Assembly: GCF_017744395.1 (NCBI RefSeq)
Contig: NZ_JAGIBI010000002.1
Span: 310,001-374,000, forward strand
DNA length: 64,000 nt
From: Herbaspirillum sp.
GTDB taxonomy: Bacteria > Pseudomonadota > Gammaproteobacteria > Burkholderiales > Burkholderiaceae_D
Direction of reading: 5' to 3'
Below the pieces are notes generated by a model. The model made no database searches, had not been told where the DNA came from, and saw only the letters and a program-made list of their open reading frames with translations. Each line of letters opens with the position of its first letter. Position 1 is the first letter of the stretch. The position numbers and the translations under genes are program-made. Shown here one piece after another: positions 26,203 to 35,499 of the stretch.

Positions 26203-27357
26203 TCATTTTTGTTTCCGGTGCACCGGATGGTAGAGGAACCAGATCGCCAGGAACGGCCACAGCACGGACAGGAATTGCGCGGCGCCGTCGAAGTTGAGGA
26301 ACTTGCCCTGCACCCAGGTCTCCAGCGTGGAGATGTAATACGGGTTGGCCGGTACCGCGTTGGTGACCGCCAGGCTCAGGATCAGCGCCAGCGCCGCCAG
26401 CCGCCGCTGCGCCGTGGGCGGCGCGAACGACAGGCCGGTGACCATCATGGCGCCGATCAGGATGCCGCCGGCCGAACTGGGCGAGACCCAGACGAAGGCG
26501 TTCTGCGGCGCGAAAAACAGCGCGCAGGCCAGCGATTTCACGGCGATGCAGCCGAGCAGGTAGCACAGCACCAGCGCCCGGCGCGGGGCCTGCTTGCGCA
26601 GCAGCACCAACAGCAGCAGCGCGGCGCCGGTCAGGCCGCAGGCGGTGACGATGACGTCGGCCAGCCAGTATTGCTCGGCGCGGAGCTGGGCGTTGTTGAT
26701 CCAGGCGGTGGCCAGGTCGATCGGGGTGTCGAACAGATAGGAAAAGAAGGCCGACAGCGGCGGCACCAGGTGGCCCAGCCCGAACAGGTGGTTTTGCGGA
26801 TAGACCAGCGCCAGCGGCCACAGCCCGGCCACGACCAGCCCGCGGCTGGCTTCGCCGGAGAACCAGCGCCGCCGCATGGAAAGCAAGCGGCTCTCGCGCA
26901 GGAAATAGCGGCTGCAGGCCGCGCCAAGCAATGCGCCGATGAACACGCCGGCGGAGTTGGTGAGCAGGTCGAGGTTGGACGGCACGCGCGTAGGCAGATA
27001 GGTCTGTACCGCCTCCATGCAAGCCGACAGCAAGATACCGGCGGCCGTAGCCGGCCAGATGGCCCACGCCGGCGCGATGCGCGGATGCATGGCGAATACC
27101 AGCAGCATGCCCAGCGGGGCGTAGCCGGCGATGTTGGTCCAGACATCGAAACCGGTCCAGTAATACGGCAGGCGCGCCCACAGGTAATCGAACGGCCCCA
27201 GGCCCATGTCGCGCCAGCCCGAAAACGGATACCAGCTGGCATAGACGATCAGCAGCGCGTACACCAGCAGGCTCACGCGCGCGAAGGCGGAGGCGGCGGG
27301 AACGGCTGTGGGCGGCTGGGCGGGCGGCGGCGCCGTGGTGTTGGGCTTGGCTTCCAT
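26203..27357 (-). CDS. VanZ family membrane protein
   Basis: A 384-aa polytopic membrane protein. The first 170 residues match VanZ-like domains (LLIVYASWYPFSGWRDMG, DVWTNIAGYAPLGMLLVF, ESMEAVQTYLPTR-type segment ACMEAVQTYLPTRVPSNLDLLTNSAGVFIG). Several further membrane segments follow, making it about twice the size of single-domain VanZ proteins. The start at 27357 is chosen since the ORF track runs on into the antisense of birA. Divergent from birA across 87 nt. Function unknown; VanZ itself affects teicoplanin resistance, which is not implied here. Confidence 0.85.
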   Translation of the reverse strand: MEAKPNTTAPPPAQPPTAVPAASAFARVSLLVYALLIVYASWYPFSGWRDMGLGPFDYLWARLPYYWTGFDVWTNIAGYAPLGMLLVFAMHPRIAPAWAIWPATAAGILLSACMEAVQTYLPTRVPSNLDLLTNSAGVFIGALLGAACSRYFLRESRLLSMRRRWFSGEASRGLVVAGLWPLALVYPQNHLFGLGHLVPPLSAFFSYLFDTPIDLATAWINNAQLRAEQYWLADVIVTACGLTGAALLLLVLLRKQAPRRALVLCYLLGCIAVKSLACALFFAPQNAFVWVSPSSAGGILIGAMMVTGLSFAPPTAQRRLAALALILSLAVTNAVPANPYYISTLETWVQGKFLNFDGAAQFLSVLWPFLAIWFLYHPVHRKQK

Positions 27358-27431
27358 GGGGCAGAGGGTAACCGATTTCACTTGCGGTCGCAGCTGCGCG
27401 CGCCGGGCGGCGGTTCGGGGCCGACTGCCGT

Positions 27432-27437
27432 TACAAT
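27432..27437 (+). promoter_or_regulatory. Candidate -10 box of birA
   Basis: TACAAT placed so that transcription would start at about 27444, right at the ATG 27445. There is no good -35 element. If real, the birA mRNA is leaderless and the upstream ATG at 27436 cannot be the start. Confidence 0.3.
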
Positions 27438-27444
27438 GCGCTCT

Positions 27445-28332
27445 ATGAACATGACTTCCAATTCGCTGGCGGCAGCCTCGTCGGCCTCGTCCGAAGCGCC
27501 CGCCGAGGGACGCGGCGACGGCGATATGCCGATCCATGGCGAGCGCATCGCCATGCTGCTGGCCGGCTCCGATAACGCCAACGCCAGGCGCATCGTGGTC
27601 GAGGCCGTGGCGCGCACGGGCTCGACCAACGTCGACCTGATGCAGCGCCTGCACAGCCTGGAGCAACCGGTGCTGCGCGTGGCCGAGCGCCAGACCGCCG
27701 GCCGCGGCCGCGCCGGCCGGCCGTGGCGCACCACGCCGCAGACGTCGCTGACCTTTTCGCTGGCCTGGCGTTTCCGGCGGCCATTGCATGCGTTGCTGGG
27801 TTTGCCGCTGGCGGTGGGCGTGGCGCTGGCCGAAGCGCTCCAGGTGCTGGGCGTGCAGGCGCAATTGAAGTGGCCCAACGACTTGCTGCGCGACGGCGCC
27901 AAGCTCGCCGGGGTGCTGATCGAAACCGCCGCCGACATCGGTTCCAGCGACGCCACCTGGGCGGTCATCGGGATCGGCCTGAACCTGGGCGTGCCGCCCG
28001 AACTGGAGGCCGAGCTGGGCCGCGCCATCGGCGCCGCGCCTGAATTGCAGAAGCAGCCGCGCGAGACGGTGCTGGCGATCATCACCAGCGCGCTGGCCGA
28101 TGTATTGGCGGAGTTCGAACAGTACGGTTTCGGCGCTTTCATCGCGCGTTGGCAAGCATTCCATTCGTATGCCGGGCAACCGGTGAAAATCATCGATAAC
28201 GGCCGTATCGTGCAGGAGGGTATCGCCGTCGGCGTGGATATGATGGGACGCTTCCTGATCGATACCGGCGCCGGCCAGGTGGCGGTGCTGGCGGGCGACG
28301 TGTCGTTGCGTTTGCAGGAACAGGCATCGTGA
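27445..28332 (+). CDS. birA: Biotin-[acetyl-CoA-carboxylase] ligase
   Basis: A 295-aa biotin protein ligase that activates biotin with ATP and attaches it to carrier protein lysines. Catalytic landmarks: TGSTNVDLM, the biotinyl-AMP loop TAGRGRAGRPW, and LKWPNDLLRDGAKLAGVLIET, then the small C-terminal domain (GQPVKIIDNGRIVQEGIAVGVD). There is no N-terminal winged helix as in E. coli BirA; the first 45 residues are low-complexity Ala/Ser. It should be a ligase without repressor activity. Start is one of three in-frame ATGs (27436, 27445, 27451). Overlaps coaX by 4 nt. Confidence 0.93.
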   Translation: MNMTSNSLAAASSASSEAPAEGRGDGDMPIHGERIAMLLAGSDNANARRIVVEAVARTGSTNVDLMQRLHSLEQPVLRVAERQTAGRGRAGRPWRTTPQTSLTFSLAWRFRRPLHALLGLPLAVGVALAEALQVLGVQAQLKWPNDLLRDGAKLAGVLIETAADIGSSDATWAVIGIGLNLGVPPELEAELGRAIGAAPELQKQPRETVLAIITSALADVLAEFEQYGFGAFIARWQAFHSYAGQPVKIIDNGRIVQEGIAVGVDMMGRFLIDTGAGQVAVLAGDVSLRLQEQAS

Positions 28333-29099
28333 GCATGCTGCTGGTCGACGCCGGCAATACCCGGATCAAATGGGCGGTGGCCGACGCCGGCGGCCGCTGG
28401 CTGCATCAGGGCGCGGTGGCGCGCGGCGAGGCCGCATCGCTGGCGGTCGCATGGGGCCAACTGGCATCGGGGGTGGAGCGCGTGTGCGTATCCAACGTCG
28501 CGGGACAGGCGCTGCGCGAGACGCTGGACGGCATGTTGGCGCAGGTCTTCGGCGCCGCTGTCGTCGTCGAATGGTTCGCATCGGTTCCGGAGCGCGCCGG
28601 CCTGCGCAATGGCTACCGCCATCCCGGCCAGCTCGGTTGCGACCGTTTCGCCGCCGCGATCGGCGCGCGCAGCCTGTTTCCGGGGCAGGAGCTGGTGGTG
28701 GCCACTTGCGGCACGGCAACCACGATCGACGCCGTCAGCGCGCAAGGCGTGTTCGTCGGCGGCATGATCCTGCCGGGGCTGGGGACGATGGCGACTTCGC
28801 TGGCCTTGTCGACCGCGCAGTTGCCGCAGATCGAGGCCATTGCGCCGCTGCGGGAGCCATTTGCCGACAATACGGTGGATGCCATCGTATCCGGCTGTAT
28901 CGCCGCCCAGGCCGGGGCCATCGAACATGCGCTGGACGAGCGCCGCCGTCAGGCGCCGGGATGCCCCTTGCGCTGCGTGCTGGCCGGCGGCGCCGGCGCG
29001 GTGCTGGCGCCGTACCTGAAACTGGGGGATACGCCGCTGGAAAAAGTGGATAATCTGGTCTTGACCGGCCTGCATGCGGCCATGGTTGCCGGCGGCTGA
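28329..29099 (+). CDS. coaX: Type III pantothenate kinase
   Basis: A 256-aa CoaX enzyme, first step of CoA synthesis (pantothenate to 4'-phosphopantothenate). The acetate-kinase-fold motif LLVDAGNTRIKWAVAD opens the protein; RNGYRHPGQLGCDRFAAAIGA and VATCGTATTIDAV, GMILPGLGTMATSLA are typical of the family. GTG 28329 (overlapping the birA stop) or ATG 28335 could be the start. birA-coaX coupling is common in betaproteobacteria and is likely translational. Confidence 0.95.
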   Translation: MSMLLVDAGNTRIKWAVADAGGRWLHQGAVARGEAASLAVAWGQLASGVERVCVSNVAGQALRETLDGMLAQVFGAAVVVEWFASVPERAGLRNGYRHPGQLGCDRFAAAIGARSLFPGQELVVATCGTATTIDAVSAQGVFVGGMILPGLGTMATSLALSTAQLPQIEAIAPLREPFADNTVDAIVSGCIAAQAGAIEHALDERRRQAPGCPLRCVLAGGAGAVLAPYLKLGDTPLEKVDNLVLTGLHAAMVAGG

Positions 29100-29150
29100 A
29101 CAGGTTCTTGCGGAACAAGGCGACTCGGGAAAAGGAAGACGAAAGCGCGG

Positions 29151-29933
29151 ATGAAGCTGAAATTGATTTTTTGGCTACTGCTGATTGGCAATGGCATCCT
29201 GTTCGGGATGCAGCACGGCTATTTGGGCGCCGCCACCTCGGAACGCCATGAGCCGCAGCGCCTGGCCGGGCAGTTGCGCCCGGAGGCCTTGTCCATCCTG
29301 CCGCCCAACAGCGAGAAACTGGTGCCGCAGGCGCGCACGCAAGACGCGTCGCCGCAGCCGGATACTTCCGGCAAGCAGGACCCGGCCGCCGCTCCGGCGC
29401 CCGCTGCGTCCGTTCCCACCACCGCTGCACCCGCTCCGGTGTCCCAGAAGACGGCCGCTGTCGCGTCTTCCTGCACTGAAGTCGGCAATTTCAGCGCCGC
29501 CGATGCACGCCGCTTTTCGTCGCAACTGGCCAGCCTCAACCTGGGCGACAAGATGGTGCAGAAGCTGACGCAGGACATCACCAGCTACATGGTCTATATC
29601 CCGCCGCAGGATGGCCGCGACGGCGCCGAGCGCCGCAAGGCCGAACTGCGCCGCCTGGGCATCGGCGACGTCTACATGATTCCCGAGAGCTCCCCCAACC
29701 CGGCGCTGCGCTACGGCATCTCGCTGGGCATCTTCCGTACCGAGGAGGCGGCCAAGGCCTATATCGGCCAGCTGATCGGGCAGGGCGTGCGCAGCGCGCG
29801 CATCATCGCCCGCCGCTCCGGCGCCGGCAAGCAGGTGTTCCAGCTGCACGACCTGACTCCGGATGCGCGCGCCGCGCTCGACAAGATCAAGGGCGCCTTC
29901 CCGGACCAGGAAGTCCGCGCCTGCTCAGCCTGA
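29151..29933 (+). CDS. SPOR-domain protein, membrane anchored
   Basis: A 260-aa protein with an N-terminal membrane segment (LIFWLLLIGNGILFGM), a Pro/Ala-rich linker (about residues 60-105), and a C-terminal SPOR-like domain (about 140-250, with LRYGISLGIFRTEEAAKAYIGQL and GAGKQVFQLHDLT). SPOR domains bind denuded glycan at division sites. It follows birA-coaX by 51 nt and is likely co-transcribed. The domain call is moderately sure; a specific division role is inference. Confidence 0.8.
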   Translation: MKLKLIFWLLLIGNGILFGMQHGYLGAATSERHEPQRLAGQLRPEALSILPPNSEKLVPQARTQDASPQPDTSGKQDPAAAPAPAASVPTTAAPAPVSQKTAAVASSCTEVGNFSAADARRFSSQLASLNLGDKMVQKLTQDITSYMVYIPPQDGRDGAERRKAELRRLGIGDVYMIPESSPNPALRYGISLGIFRTEEAAKAYIGQLIGQGVRSARIIARRSGAGKQVFQLHDLTPDARAALDKIKGAFPDQEVRACSA

Positions 29934-30041
29934 GCGTTGCGCGGCCGGTGCGTTGCCATTAACGCACAGCCGCGCGAACGGATCGTTCTTTCCATGTAAA
30001 ATCGCGTACCCAAGAACCCACCTCCATCCACAGGACTTGCC

Positions 30042-30935
30042 ATGACCACCGACCTGACCAACGTAGCGCCGCAGATCAAAGCCGAAATCCTGGCTGAGGC
30101 GCTGCCTTACATCCGTAAATTCCACGGCAAGACCATCGTCGTCAAGTATGGCGGCAATGCGATGACCGAGGAAAGCCTGAAGCACGGCTTCGCGCGCGAT
30201 GTGATCCTGTTGAAGCTGGTCGGCATGAACCCGGTGGTGGTGCACGGCGGCGGCCCGCAGATCGATGCCGCGCTGAAGAAGATCGGCAAGCAAGGCACCT
30301 TCGTGCAAGGCATGCGCATTACCGACGAAGAAACCATGGAAGTGGTGGAATGGGTGCTGGGCGGCGAGGTGCAGCAGGATATCGTGATGCTGATCAACCA
30401 TTACGGCGGCCAGGCGGTGGGCCTGACCGGCAAGGATGGCGGCCTGATCCGCGCGCGCCGCATGCAGATGCCGGACAAGGAGAAGCCGGGCCAGTTCCTG
30501 GACATCGGTTTCGTGGGCGAGATCGAGGCGATCAATCCGGCGGTGGTCAAGGCGCTGCAGGACGACGCCTTCATCCCCATCATCTCGCCGATCGGCTTCG
30601 GCGACGACGGCCAGGCCTACAACATTAACGCCGACGTGGTGGCCGGCAAGATCGCCGAGATCCTGCATGCCGAGAAGCTGATCATGATGACCAATATCGC
30701 CGGTGTGCAGGACAAGGCCGGCAACCTGCTGACCGACCTGTCGGCGCGCGAGATCGACGAGATGTTCGCCGACGGCACCATCTCCGGCGGCATGCTGCCG
30801 AAGATTTCCTCGGCGCTGGACGCGGCCAAGTCGGGCGTGAATACCGTGCACATCATCGATGGCCGCATCGAGCACTCGCTGTTGCTGGAAGTGCTGACCG
30901 AGCAGGCGTTCGGCACCATGATCCGCTCGCACTGA
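30042..30935 (+). CDS. argB: Acetylglutamate kinase
   Basis: A 297-aa NAGK of arginine biosynthesis, phosphorylating N-acetylglutamate. Motifs: [11 protein letters not shown] (ATP site), [18 protein letters not shown] (substrate), [40 protein letters not shown]. The long N-terminal helix and length suggest the arginine-inhibited hexameric class (inference). A TAAAAT hexamer at 29997-30002 could be its -10 box. Ends in a strong terminator; monocistronic. Confidence 0.97.
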   Translation: MTTDLTNVAPQIKAEILAEALPYIRKFHGKTIVVKYGGNAMTEESLKHGFARDVILLKLVGMNPVVVHGGGPQIDAALKKIGKQGTFVQGMRITDEETMEVVEWVLGGEVQQDIVMLINHYGGQAVGLTGKDGGLIRARRMQMPDKEKPGQFLDIGFVGEIEAINPAVVKALQDDAFIPIISPIGFGDDGQAYNINADVVAGKIAEILHAEKLIMMTNIAGVQDKAGNLLTDLSAREIDEMFADGTISGGMLPKISSALDAAKSGVNTVHIIDGRIEHSLLLEVLTEQAFGTMIRSH

Positions 30936-30957
30936 TCGCGCAGGACAGCAGTAAAGC

Positions 30958-30986
30958 AAAAGGGATGAGCATGCTCATCCCTTTTT
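30958..30986. terminator. Bidirectional terminator between argB and TraB-like gene
   Basis: Perfect palindrome AAAAGGGATGAGCA / TGCTCATCCCTTTT with T-run on both strands. Confidence 0.88.
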
Positions 30987-31017
30987 GTTTGTCCGGCGTG
31001 TTGTGTTGGCGCGATTC

Positions 31018-31956
31018 TTAGTAGATTTGCTCCACGCGTAATCCCTTTTTCTTCAGCAGCGCCGGCACGCTGCCCGGCCCCACCAGATGGAGGATGCCGA
31101 TGGCGGCCACGGCCTTGTCCTGTTTCGCCAGCAGCGCGGCGATGCCGTCAGCCAGGCCGGGGTTGCGTTCATCCAGCAATGCGTGGCGGGCAAACCGGCT
31201 GGCAAAGGACTTGTCGTCATCCATCTCCTTGAGCGCCTGGTCGAAACCGTTGCTGTCGGCGTGACGCCAGGCGCCCACCAGTTCGTCGAGCTTACGCTTG
31301 AGGTCGGCATCGTCCAGTTCGTCCAATGTATCGCCCAGGAATTGCGCCTGCTGGGCCGCATTCAGGCGGCTGAAGATCGCCATCTGGCGCTCGGCGCTTT
31401 CCAATTCGATGATCTTGCCGCCGTGGCCGCGCACTGCGTCGGCCAAGTGGTTGTCCACGGCCAGTTCCGGCCGGTAGCCGCTGCTGGCGTATTCCTGCAC
31501 GGTGAGCGCGGTGGCCAGCATCCAGGGGCGGAAATTCTGCAGCCGTTCGGCCGGGAGCTGGTAGCGCCTGAGCGCGGCGAGCGTGCGTTGGGCCAGCGCC
31601 GGATCGAGTTGCTGCTCGAAGCGTTGGCCGTCGGGATAGATGCCGTGGCGCTGCACCGCCGCCTGCAGCGCTCCGGCATTTTGCGGATCCAGCTCCAGGG
31701 CCAGCGTCGGCGCCGCGGCGAGCGCGCGCGTGATGCGGGGTTCCAGCGGATAGAAATCGGGGGCGCCGACGTGGATGGTGCCGAACAGGTGCATCGTGTG
31801 GCGGCCGTCGGAGACGCGGTACAGGGCGCCGCGATTGGGAACCGTCTGGTTGGCGGTATCCGGCGCGGAGATCGGGGCGGCCGATGCCTGCGGCAGGTAA
31901 AAGCAGAACAGCAGGGCCAATGTCACTATAATCAATCGTTTTGCAAAACCTTTCAC
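31018..31956 (-). CDS. TraB/GumN family protein, exported
   Basis: A 312-aa secreted protein. Start is a GTG at 31956, giving the signal peptide VKGFAKRLIIVTLALLFCFYLPQASA; the longer ORF is rejected. TraB/GumN features: MHLFGTIHVGAPDFYPLEP near the N-terminus of the mature part, LALELDPQN, ELAVDNHLADAVRG and the final AIGILHLVGPGSVPALLKKKGL. The family is proposed to be metalloprotease-like (GxxH and Glu motifs: GTIHVG, GILHLVG present). Substrate unknown. Diverges from the HAD gene. Confidence 0.88.
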   Translation of the reverse strand: MKGFAKRLIIVTLALLFCFYLPQASAAPISAPDTANQTVPNRGALYRVSDGRHTMHLFGTIHVGAPDFYPLEPRITRALAAAPTLALELDPQNAGALQAAVQRHGIYPDGQRFEQQLDPALAQRTLAALRRYQLPAERLQNFRPWMLATALTVQEYASSGYRPELAVDNHLADAVRGHGGKIIELESAERQMAIFSRLNAAQQAQFLGDTLDELDDADLKRKLDELVGAWRHADSNGFDQALKEMDDDKSFASRFARHALLDERNPGLADGIAALLAKQDKAVAAIGILHLVGPGSVPALLKKKGLRVEQIY

Positions 31957-32016
31957 TGCTTGCCTTTCTTTCGTTGCTTCATGGTTCCCGCCCGATGGGC
32001 GCGGCCGGTCTGATTT

Positions 32017-32751
32017 ATGGCGTCCAATACTACACCGCTCTGGCTGTTCGATCTCGACAACACCTTGCATAACGCGTCGCACGCGATCTTCCCCGCCATC
32101 AACGCCAACATGAACCGCTACATCACACGCGTGCTGGAGCAGGGCGGGCATCCGTGCGACGAGGCGGCGGTCAACCACCTGCGCCGCCATTACTGGAAGC
32201 TGTATGGCGCGACGCTGCTTGGCATGGTGCGCCATCATGGCGTGCGCATCGAAGATTTCCTGCATGAAGCGCACCTGTTCGACGACCTGCCGGGCATGGT
32301 GCGCGCCGAGCGCGGCATCGGCCGCTGGCTGCGGCAACTGCCGGGGCGCAAGATCCTGCTGACCAACGCGCCGCGCCGCTATTCGCGCGAGCTGGTGCGC
32401 CATCTCGGCTTGCAGCGCCATTTCTCGCACCACATCTCGATCGAAGCGATGCGCGTGCATCGCCAGTTGCGCCCCAAGCCTTCGCGCCAGATGCTGCGCA
32501 AGCTGCTGGCGCGCGAGAAGGTTAACCCGCGCCGCTGCATCCTGGTGGAGGACACGGTGGACAATCTCAAGACGGCGCGGGAACTGGGGGTACGTACCGC
32601 CTGGGTGACGCAATACCTGGTCGGCAATACGATGCTGGGCCATCTGGCGGCGCAGCGCGTGCGCAGCCGCTTGCCGGCCTATGTCGATGTCAAGGTGAGT
32701 TCGGTGCGGCAATTGCCGCGGCGGCTGGCGAAGCTGGGCGCCGTACGTTAA
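32017..32751 (+). CDS. HAD-family pyrimidine 5'-nucleotidase
   Basis: A 244-aa haloacid dehalogenase-fold phosphatase. Motif I LWLFDLDNTLHNASHAIFP, motif II ILLTNAPRRYS, motif III around RPKPSRQ, motif IV CILVEDTVDNLKTARELG. It matches the pyrimidine 5'-nucleotidase (SDT1/PHM8-like) subgroup. The C-terminal basic tail (SSVRQLPRRLAKLG) is typical of the betaproteobacterial version. A TATAAT at 31927-31932 inside the start of the opposing TraB gene is a possible promoter. Ends 1 nt from the convergent Fur-type gene. Confidence 0.85.
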   Translation: MASNTTPLWLFDLDNTLHNASHAIFPAINANMNRYITRVLEQGGHPCDEAAVNHLRRHYWKLYGATLLGMVRHHGVRIEDFLHEAHLFDDLPGMVRAERGIGRWLRQLPGRKILLTNAPRRYSRELVRHLGLQRHFSHHISIEAMRVHRQLRPKPSRQMLRKLLAREKVNPRRCILVEDTVDNLKTARELGVRTAWVTQYLVGNTMLGHLAAQRVRSRLPAYVDVKVSSVRQLPRRLAKLGAVR

Positions 32752-32752
32752 T

Positions 32753-33325
32753 TTAGTCTGCGCAGTCCGCGCACCAGCCCTTGATGGTCAATTCCACTTC
32801 GTGGCTCTGGAAGCCCTTGCCCAGCGTCTTGCGCAGGGCCGACTGCAGTTGCGCGGCGGTGGAGCGGTGCTTGTCGGCGTCCGGCAGCACGGTGGCCAGG
32901 AAGTCGGTGCCGTCGCTGGCATCCAGGCAGAATACGCGCGCGCAGCGGGTGCATTTGAAATGGCCGTGCTGGTGTTGCTTGCCGTGCGTGTGGTCGTGCA
33001 GGCCGTGCTCGGGATGGTCGGCGCCGGCGCTGTAGCGGAAGATGCGGTCGTCGCTGGAGATCTTATGGGCCAGGCCGGCTTCGGTCAGGCAGTCCAGCGC
33101 GCGGTACAGGGTGACGCGATCCATGCCGGCGAAGCGGTCCTGGATATCCTGGTGCGAGGCGGCGCTGCGGGTTTCCAGCAACGCGCCCAATACGTTCACG
33201 CGCGCCTGCGTCACGCGCACGCCGGCCTCGCGCAGTTGCGCTTCCGCCAACGCGGTCATGGCGGCAGCCTGGAGGCTGTGGCTGCTGGCGGGGAGATCGG
33301 CGGCTTTGGCTTTCATGGACGGCAT
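32753..33325 (-). CDS. Fur/Zur family metalloregulator with His-rich loop
   Basis: A 190-aa ferric-uptake-regulator family protein. The winged helix is at about 25-95 (VTQARVNVLGALLETRSAASHQDIQDRFAGMDRVTLYRALD). The dimer domain has a His-rich stretch (HPEHGLHDHTHGKQHQHGHF) and two cysteine pairs, CTRC and CADC at the very end, as structural zinc sites. No iron-specific feature is obvious; a zinc regulator (Zur) is the best guess. ATG 33325 is chosen over the TTG at 33346. No metal-transport genes are adjacent. Confidence 0.85.
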   Translation of the reverse strand: MPSMKAKAADLPASSHSLQAAAMTALAEAQLREAGVRVTQARVNVLGALLETRSAASHQDIQDRFAGMDRVTLYRALDCLTEAGLAHKISSDDRIFRYSAGADHPEHGLHDHTHGKQHQHGHFKCTRCARVFCLDASDGTDFLATVLPDADKHRSTAAQLQSALRKTLGKGFQSHEVELTIKGWCADCAD

Positions 33326-33458
33326 TAACGAAGCGACTTGGGACAACTAGGGCAATTCGGTTTGCCGGGGGCTGGCGAAGAAAGAAGCGGCGCGCCAACT
33401 CCCGATTCAGCTTCTATTTTAGCCGATGCATGGCGGCGTTTCCTGCCGGCGGCAAGGC

Positions 33459-34448
33459 CTATTTCGGGCCGTTCTTCTTGGCGCGGGGGTGGGCCTGGTC
33501 GTAGACCTGCGCCAGCCGCTGGAAATCGAGGGCAGTATAGACCTGGGTGGCGGTGATGGAGGCATGGCCCAGCATTTCCTGCACCGCGCGCAGGTCGCCG
33601 GAGCTCTGCAGCACATGGGAGGCGAACGAGTGGCGCAGCATGTGCGGATGCACATCGCTGGCCATGCCCAGCGCCTGGCCGTGGGTTTTCAGGCGCAGCT
33701 GGGTGACGCGCGGCGACATGCGCGTGCCGCGTTCGCTCAGGAACAGGGCATGCCGGTCGGGGCCGGCATCGGGCCTGACCAGCGCGGCGCGGATCGGCAG
33801 CCAGTCGGCGATGGCTTGCAGGGCGGCTTGCCCCACCGGCACCTTGCGCTTTTTGCCGCCCTTGCCGGTGACGGTGACTTCGGCATTCTCCTGGTCGATC
33901 CAGCCGGCCGACTCGTAAGCGCCTTCCCGGGTATCGGCAATGTCGAGCGTTCCCAGTTCGGACACGCGCAGCCCGCTCGAATACAGCAGCTCGAACATGG
34001 CGCGGTTGCAGGCGGCCATCGTGGAAGAGGGATCCTTGCCCGGATCGGTTTGCGACACCAGCCGGATGGCGTCATCGGCGGCCAGCGCCTTGGGCAGCGG
34101 CTTGCTTTTCTTGGGCGGCTTCACGCCGTCCACCGGATTGGCCTTGAGCTCGACTTCCATCGACAGCCAGGCGAAAAAGCCGCGCCAGGCCGACAATTTG
34201 CGCGAGATCGAGCGCGCATTCAGGCCGCGCGCGTGCAACTGCGCGGCGCATTTGCGGATCTGGAATTGGCTGATGCTGCGGAAATCGAGGGGCGGGGCGC
34301 CGGTTGCCGTGCCGGACGGCGCGGACAGCATGCTGTGCAGTTCCTGCAGGTCGCGGCCGTAGTTTTCCGTCGTATGGGCGGACAGTTTGCGCTGGGTGCG
34401 CAAGGTGGCGAGGTATTGTTGAATCAACGATTGCGGGGCGGTATCCAT
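33459..34448 (-). CDS. xerC: Tyrosine recombinase XerC
   Basis: A 329-aa site-specific recombinase that resolves chromosome dimers at dif with XerD. The N-terminal SAM-like domain is followed by the catalytic domain with all key residues: Arg in SSGLRVSELGTLD, Lys in TGKGGKKRKVPVG, HxxR in HPHMLRHSFASH, His in MLGHASI, Tyr in TQVYTALDF. Length is a little above E. coli XerC (298 aa). It follows the DUF484 gene on the same strand, as in the conserved dapF-DUF484-xerC order. Housekeeping, not a phage integrase. Confidence 0.93.
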   Translation of the reverse strand: MDTAPQSLIQQYLATLRTQRKLSAHTTENYGRDLQELHSMLSAPSGTATGAPPLDFRSISQFQIRKCAAQLHARGLNARSISRKLSAWRGFFAWLSMEVELKANPVDGVKPPKKSKPLPKALAADDAIRLVSQTDPGKDPSSTMAACNRAMFELLYSSGLRVSELGTLDIADTREGAYESAGWIDQENAEVTVTGKGGKKRKVPVGQAALQAIADWLPIRAALVRPDAGPDRHALFLSERGTRMSPRVTQLRLKTHGQALGMASDVHPHMLRHSFASHVLQSSGDLRAVQEMLGHASITATQVYTALDFQRLAQVYDQAHPRAKKNGPK

Positions 34449-34524
34449 CGACGCTCATTCTTCAGGCTGTGCCACGCCGCCCGGGCGTGGCGAAACGGCG
34501 GACAAGGGCCCGCGCGCCGGGTCG

Positions 34525-35193
34525 TCAGCGCAGCAGGCAGGCCAATGCCGCGCTGGCGGTCTCACCGATGCGGGAGAGGAAATCGGTGCCCATGTCCGAC
34601 GTGAAGCGGTTGGGATCGGCCGATCCCAGCACCAGCAGGCCGAACGAGTCCGGCGAGGCGCCCACGCGCAGCGGCAGGATCGCGACCGACTTGACCGAAG
34701 CCGGGTCTTCCAGCCATGCGGCCGCTTCAAAGTCCTTGTTGGGGCCGCAAAACGGCGCGGAAAGGCCGTTGGCGAAAATCTGCGCGTCTTCCGACACCGA
34801 TTGCGTGAACCATTGCGCGGCATGCGCTTCGGCCAGGTTCCACAGGCGCACGGTGACCTGCGGCACGTGGAAGGTTTCCTTCAACTGCTCGGCCAGCGTG
34901 CGCGGCAGGTCTTGTTCATTGCGCGCCAGCAGCAGGGTACGGGTCCATGCCTGGAACTTGCTGGTGATCTCGTCGTTTTCCTGGGCGATGCGCATCAGGT
35001 CGGCCATGTGCAGCTCCTGCACCTTGATCTTTTCGCGCAGGACTTCCATCTGGCGTTCCTGCAGGGAAACGGCGCGGCCCATGACCGGGCTGGTCAATTT
35101 GATGGTCGACAGCAACTCTGCATGCTCTTCGAAGAAGCCGGGGTGGTCAAGCAGGTATTCGGCAATCAGATTGGAGTCCAGTTGGGTGGTCAT
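34525..35193 (-). CDS. DUF484 family protein
   Basis: A 222-aa GAF-like protein of the DUF484 family. The N-terminus LIAEYLLDHPGFFEEHAELLSTIKL is the family hallmark, followed by a coiled-coil (SLQERQMEVLREKIKVQELHMADLM) and a GAF-like fold (AILPLRVGASPDSFGLLVLGSADPNRF). Function unknown. Upstream of xerC by 76 nt, likely one transcript. Confidence 0.9.
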   Translation of the reverse strand: MTTQLDSNLIAEYLLDHPGFFEEHAELLSTIKLTSPVMGRAVSLQERQMEVLREKIKVQELHMADLMRIAQENDEITSKFQAWTRTLLLARNEQDLPRTLAEQLKETFHVPQVTVRLWNLAEAHAAQWFTQSVSEDAQIFANGLSAPFCGPNKDFEAAAWLEDPASVKSVAILPLRVGASPDSFGLLVLGSADPNRFTSDMGTDFLSRIGETASAALACLLR

Positions 35194-35499
35194 CGCTAGT
35201 GTGTTCGTATGAGTGTTGCGGCAGTTTGCGGGCGGGGATGCTGAAGTTGCGTGCCGACCGGCAATGCCTGAATTATCGCGAGATTATCCTCGCTATCGGA
35301 AATGATGACAATCGCTGGGAGGGGCTCTTCCGGAGTTACAGGCGGGATATTGTCGGGGTAGAATCAGTGGCGTGAGGCCAAGGGGATAAAGCGGCGGGGC
35401 ATAAGAAACGGGCTTGCATGATTGCTCATGCAAGCCCGAATCGGTTTTAACTCAAGTATTGAACACCGGCATTTTCATGCCGGGGATCAGGTCCTTAAA
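35194..35499. other. Intergenic region, 306 nt, between DUF484 gene and porin
   Basis: Contains the porin terminator at its right end. A weak plus-strand promoter look-alike (GTTACA-N18-TAGAAT, 35335-35364) points rightward into the porin terminator; I see no gene for it. The DUF484/xerC promoter should lie just upstream of 35193. Confidence 0.6.
35401..35438 (-). terminator. Terminator after the porin gene
   Basis: Perfect 12-bp stem CGGGCTTGCATG / CATGCAAGCCCG; on the minus strand it is followed by TTTCTTAT. Confidence 0.8.

Noticed and set aside
33459-34448. Phage or integron integrase
   Set aside because: Sequence and DUF484 neighbour identify housekeeping XerC; there are no att-like repeats.
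35335-35364. Plus-strand promoter GTTACA-N18-TAGAAT as the start of an sRNA ending at the 35401-35438 hairpin
   Set aside because: The hairpin lacks a T-run on the plus strand and fits the porin terminator on the minus strand.
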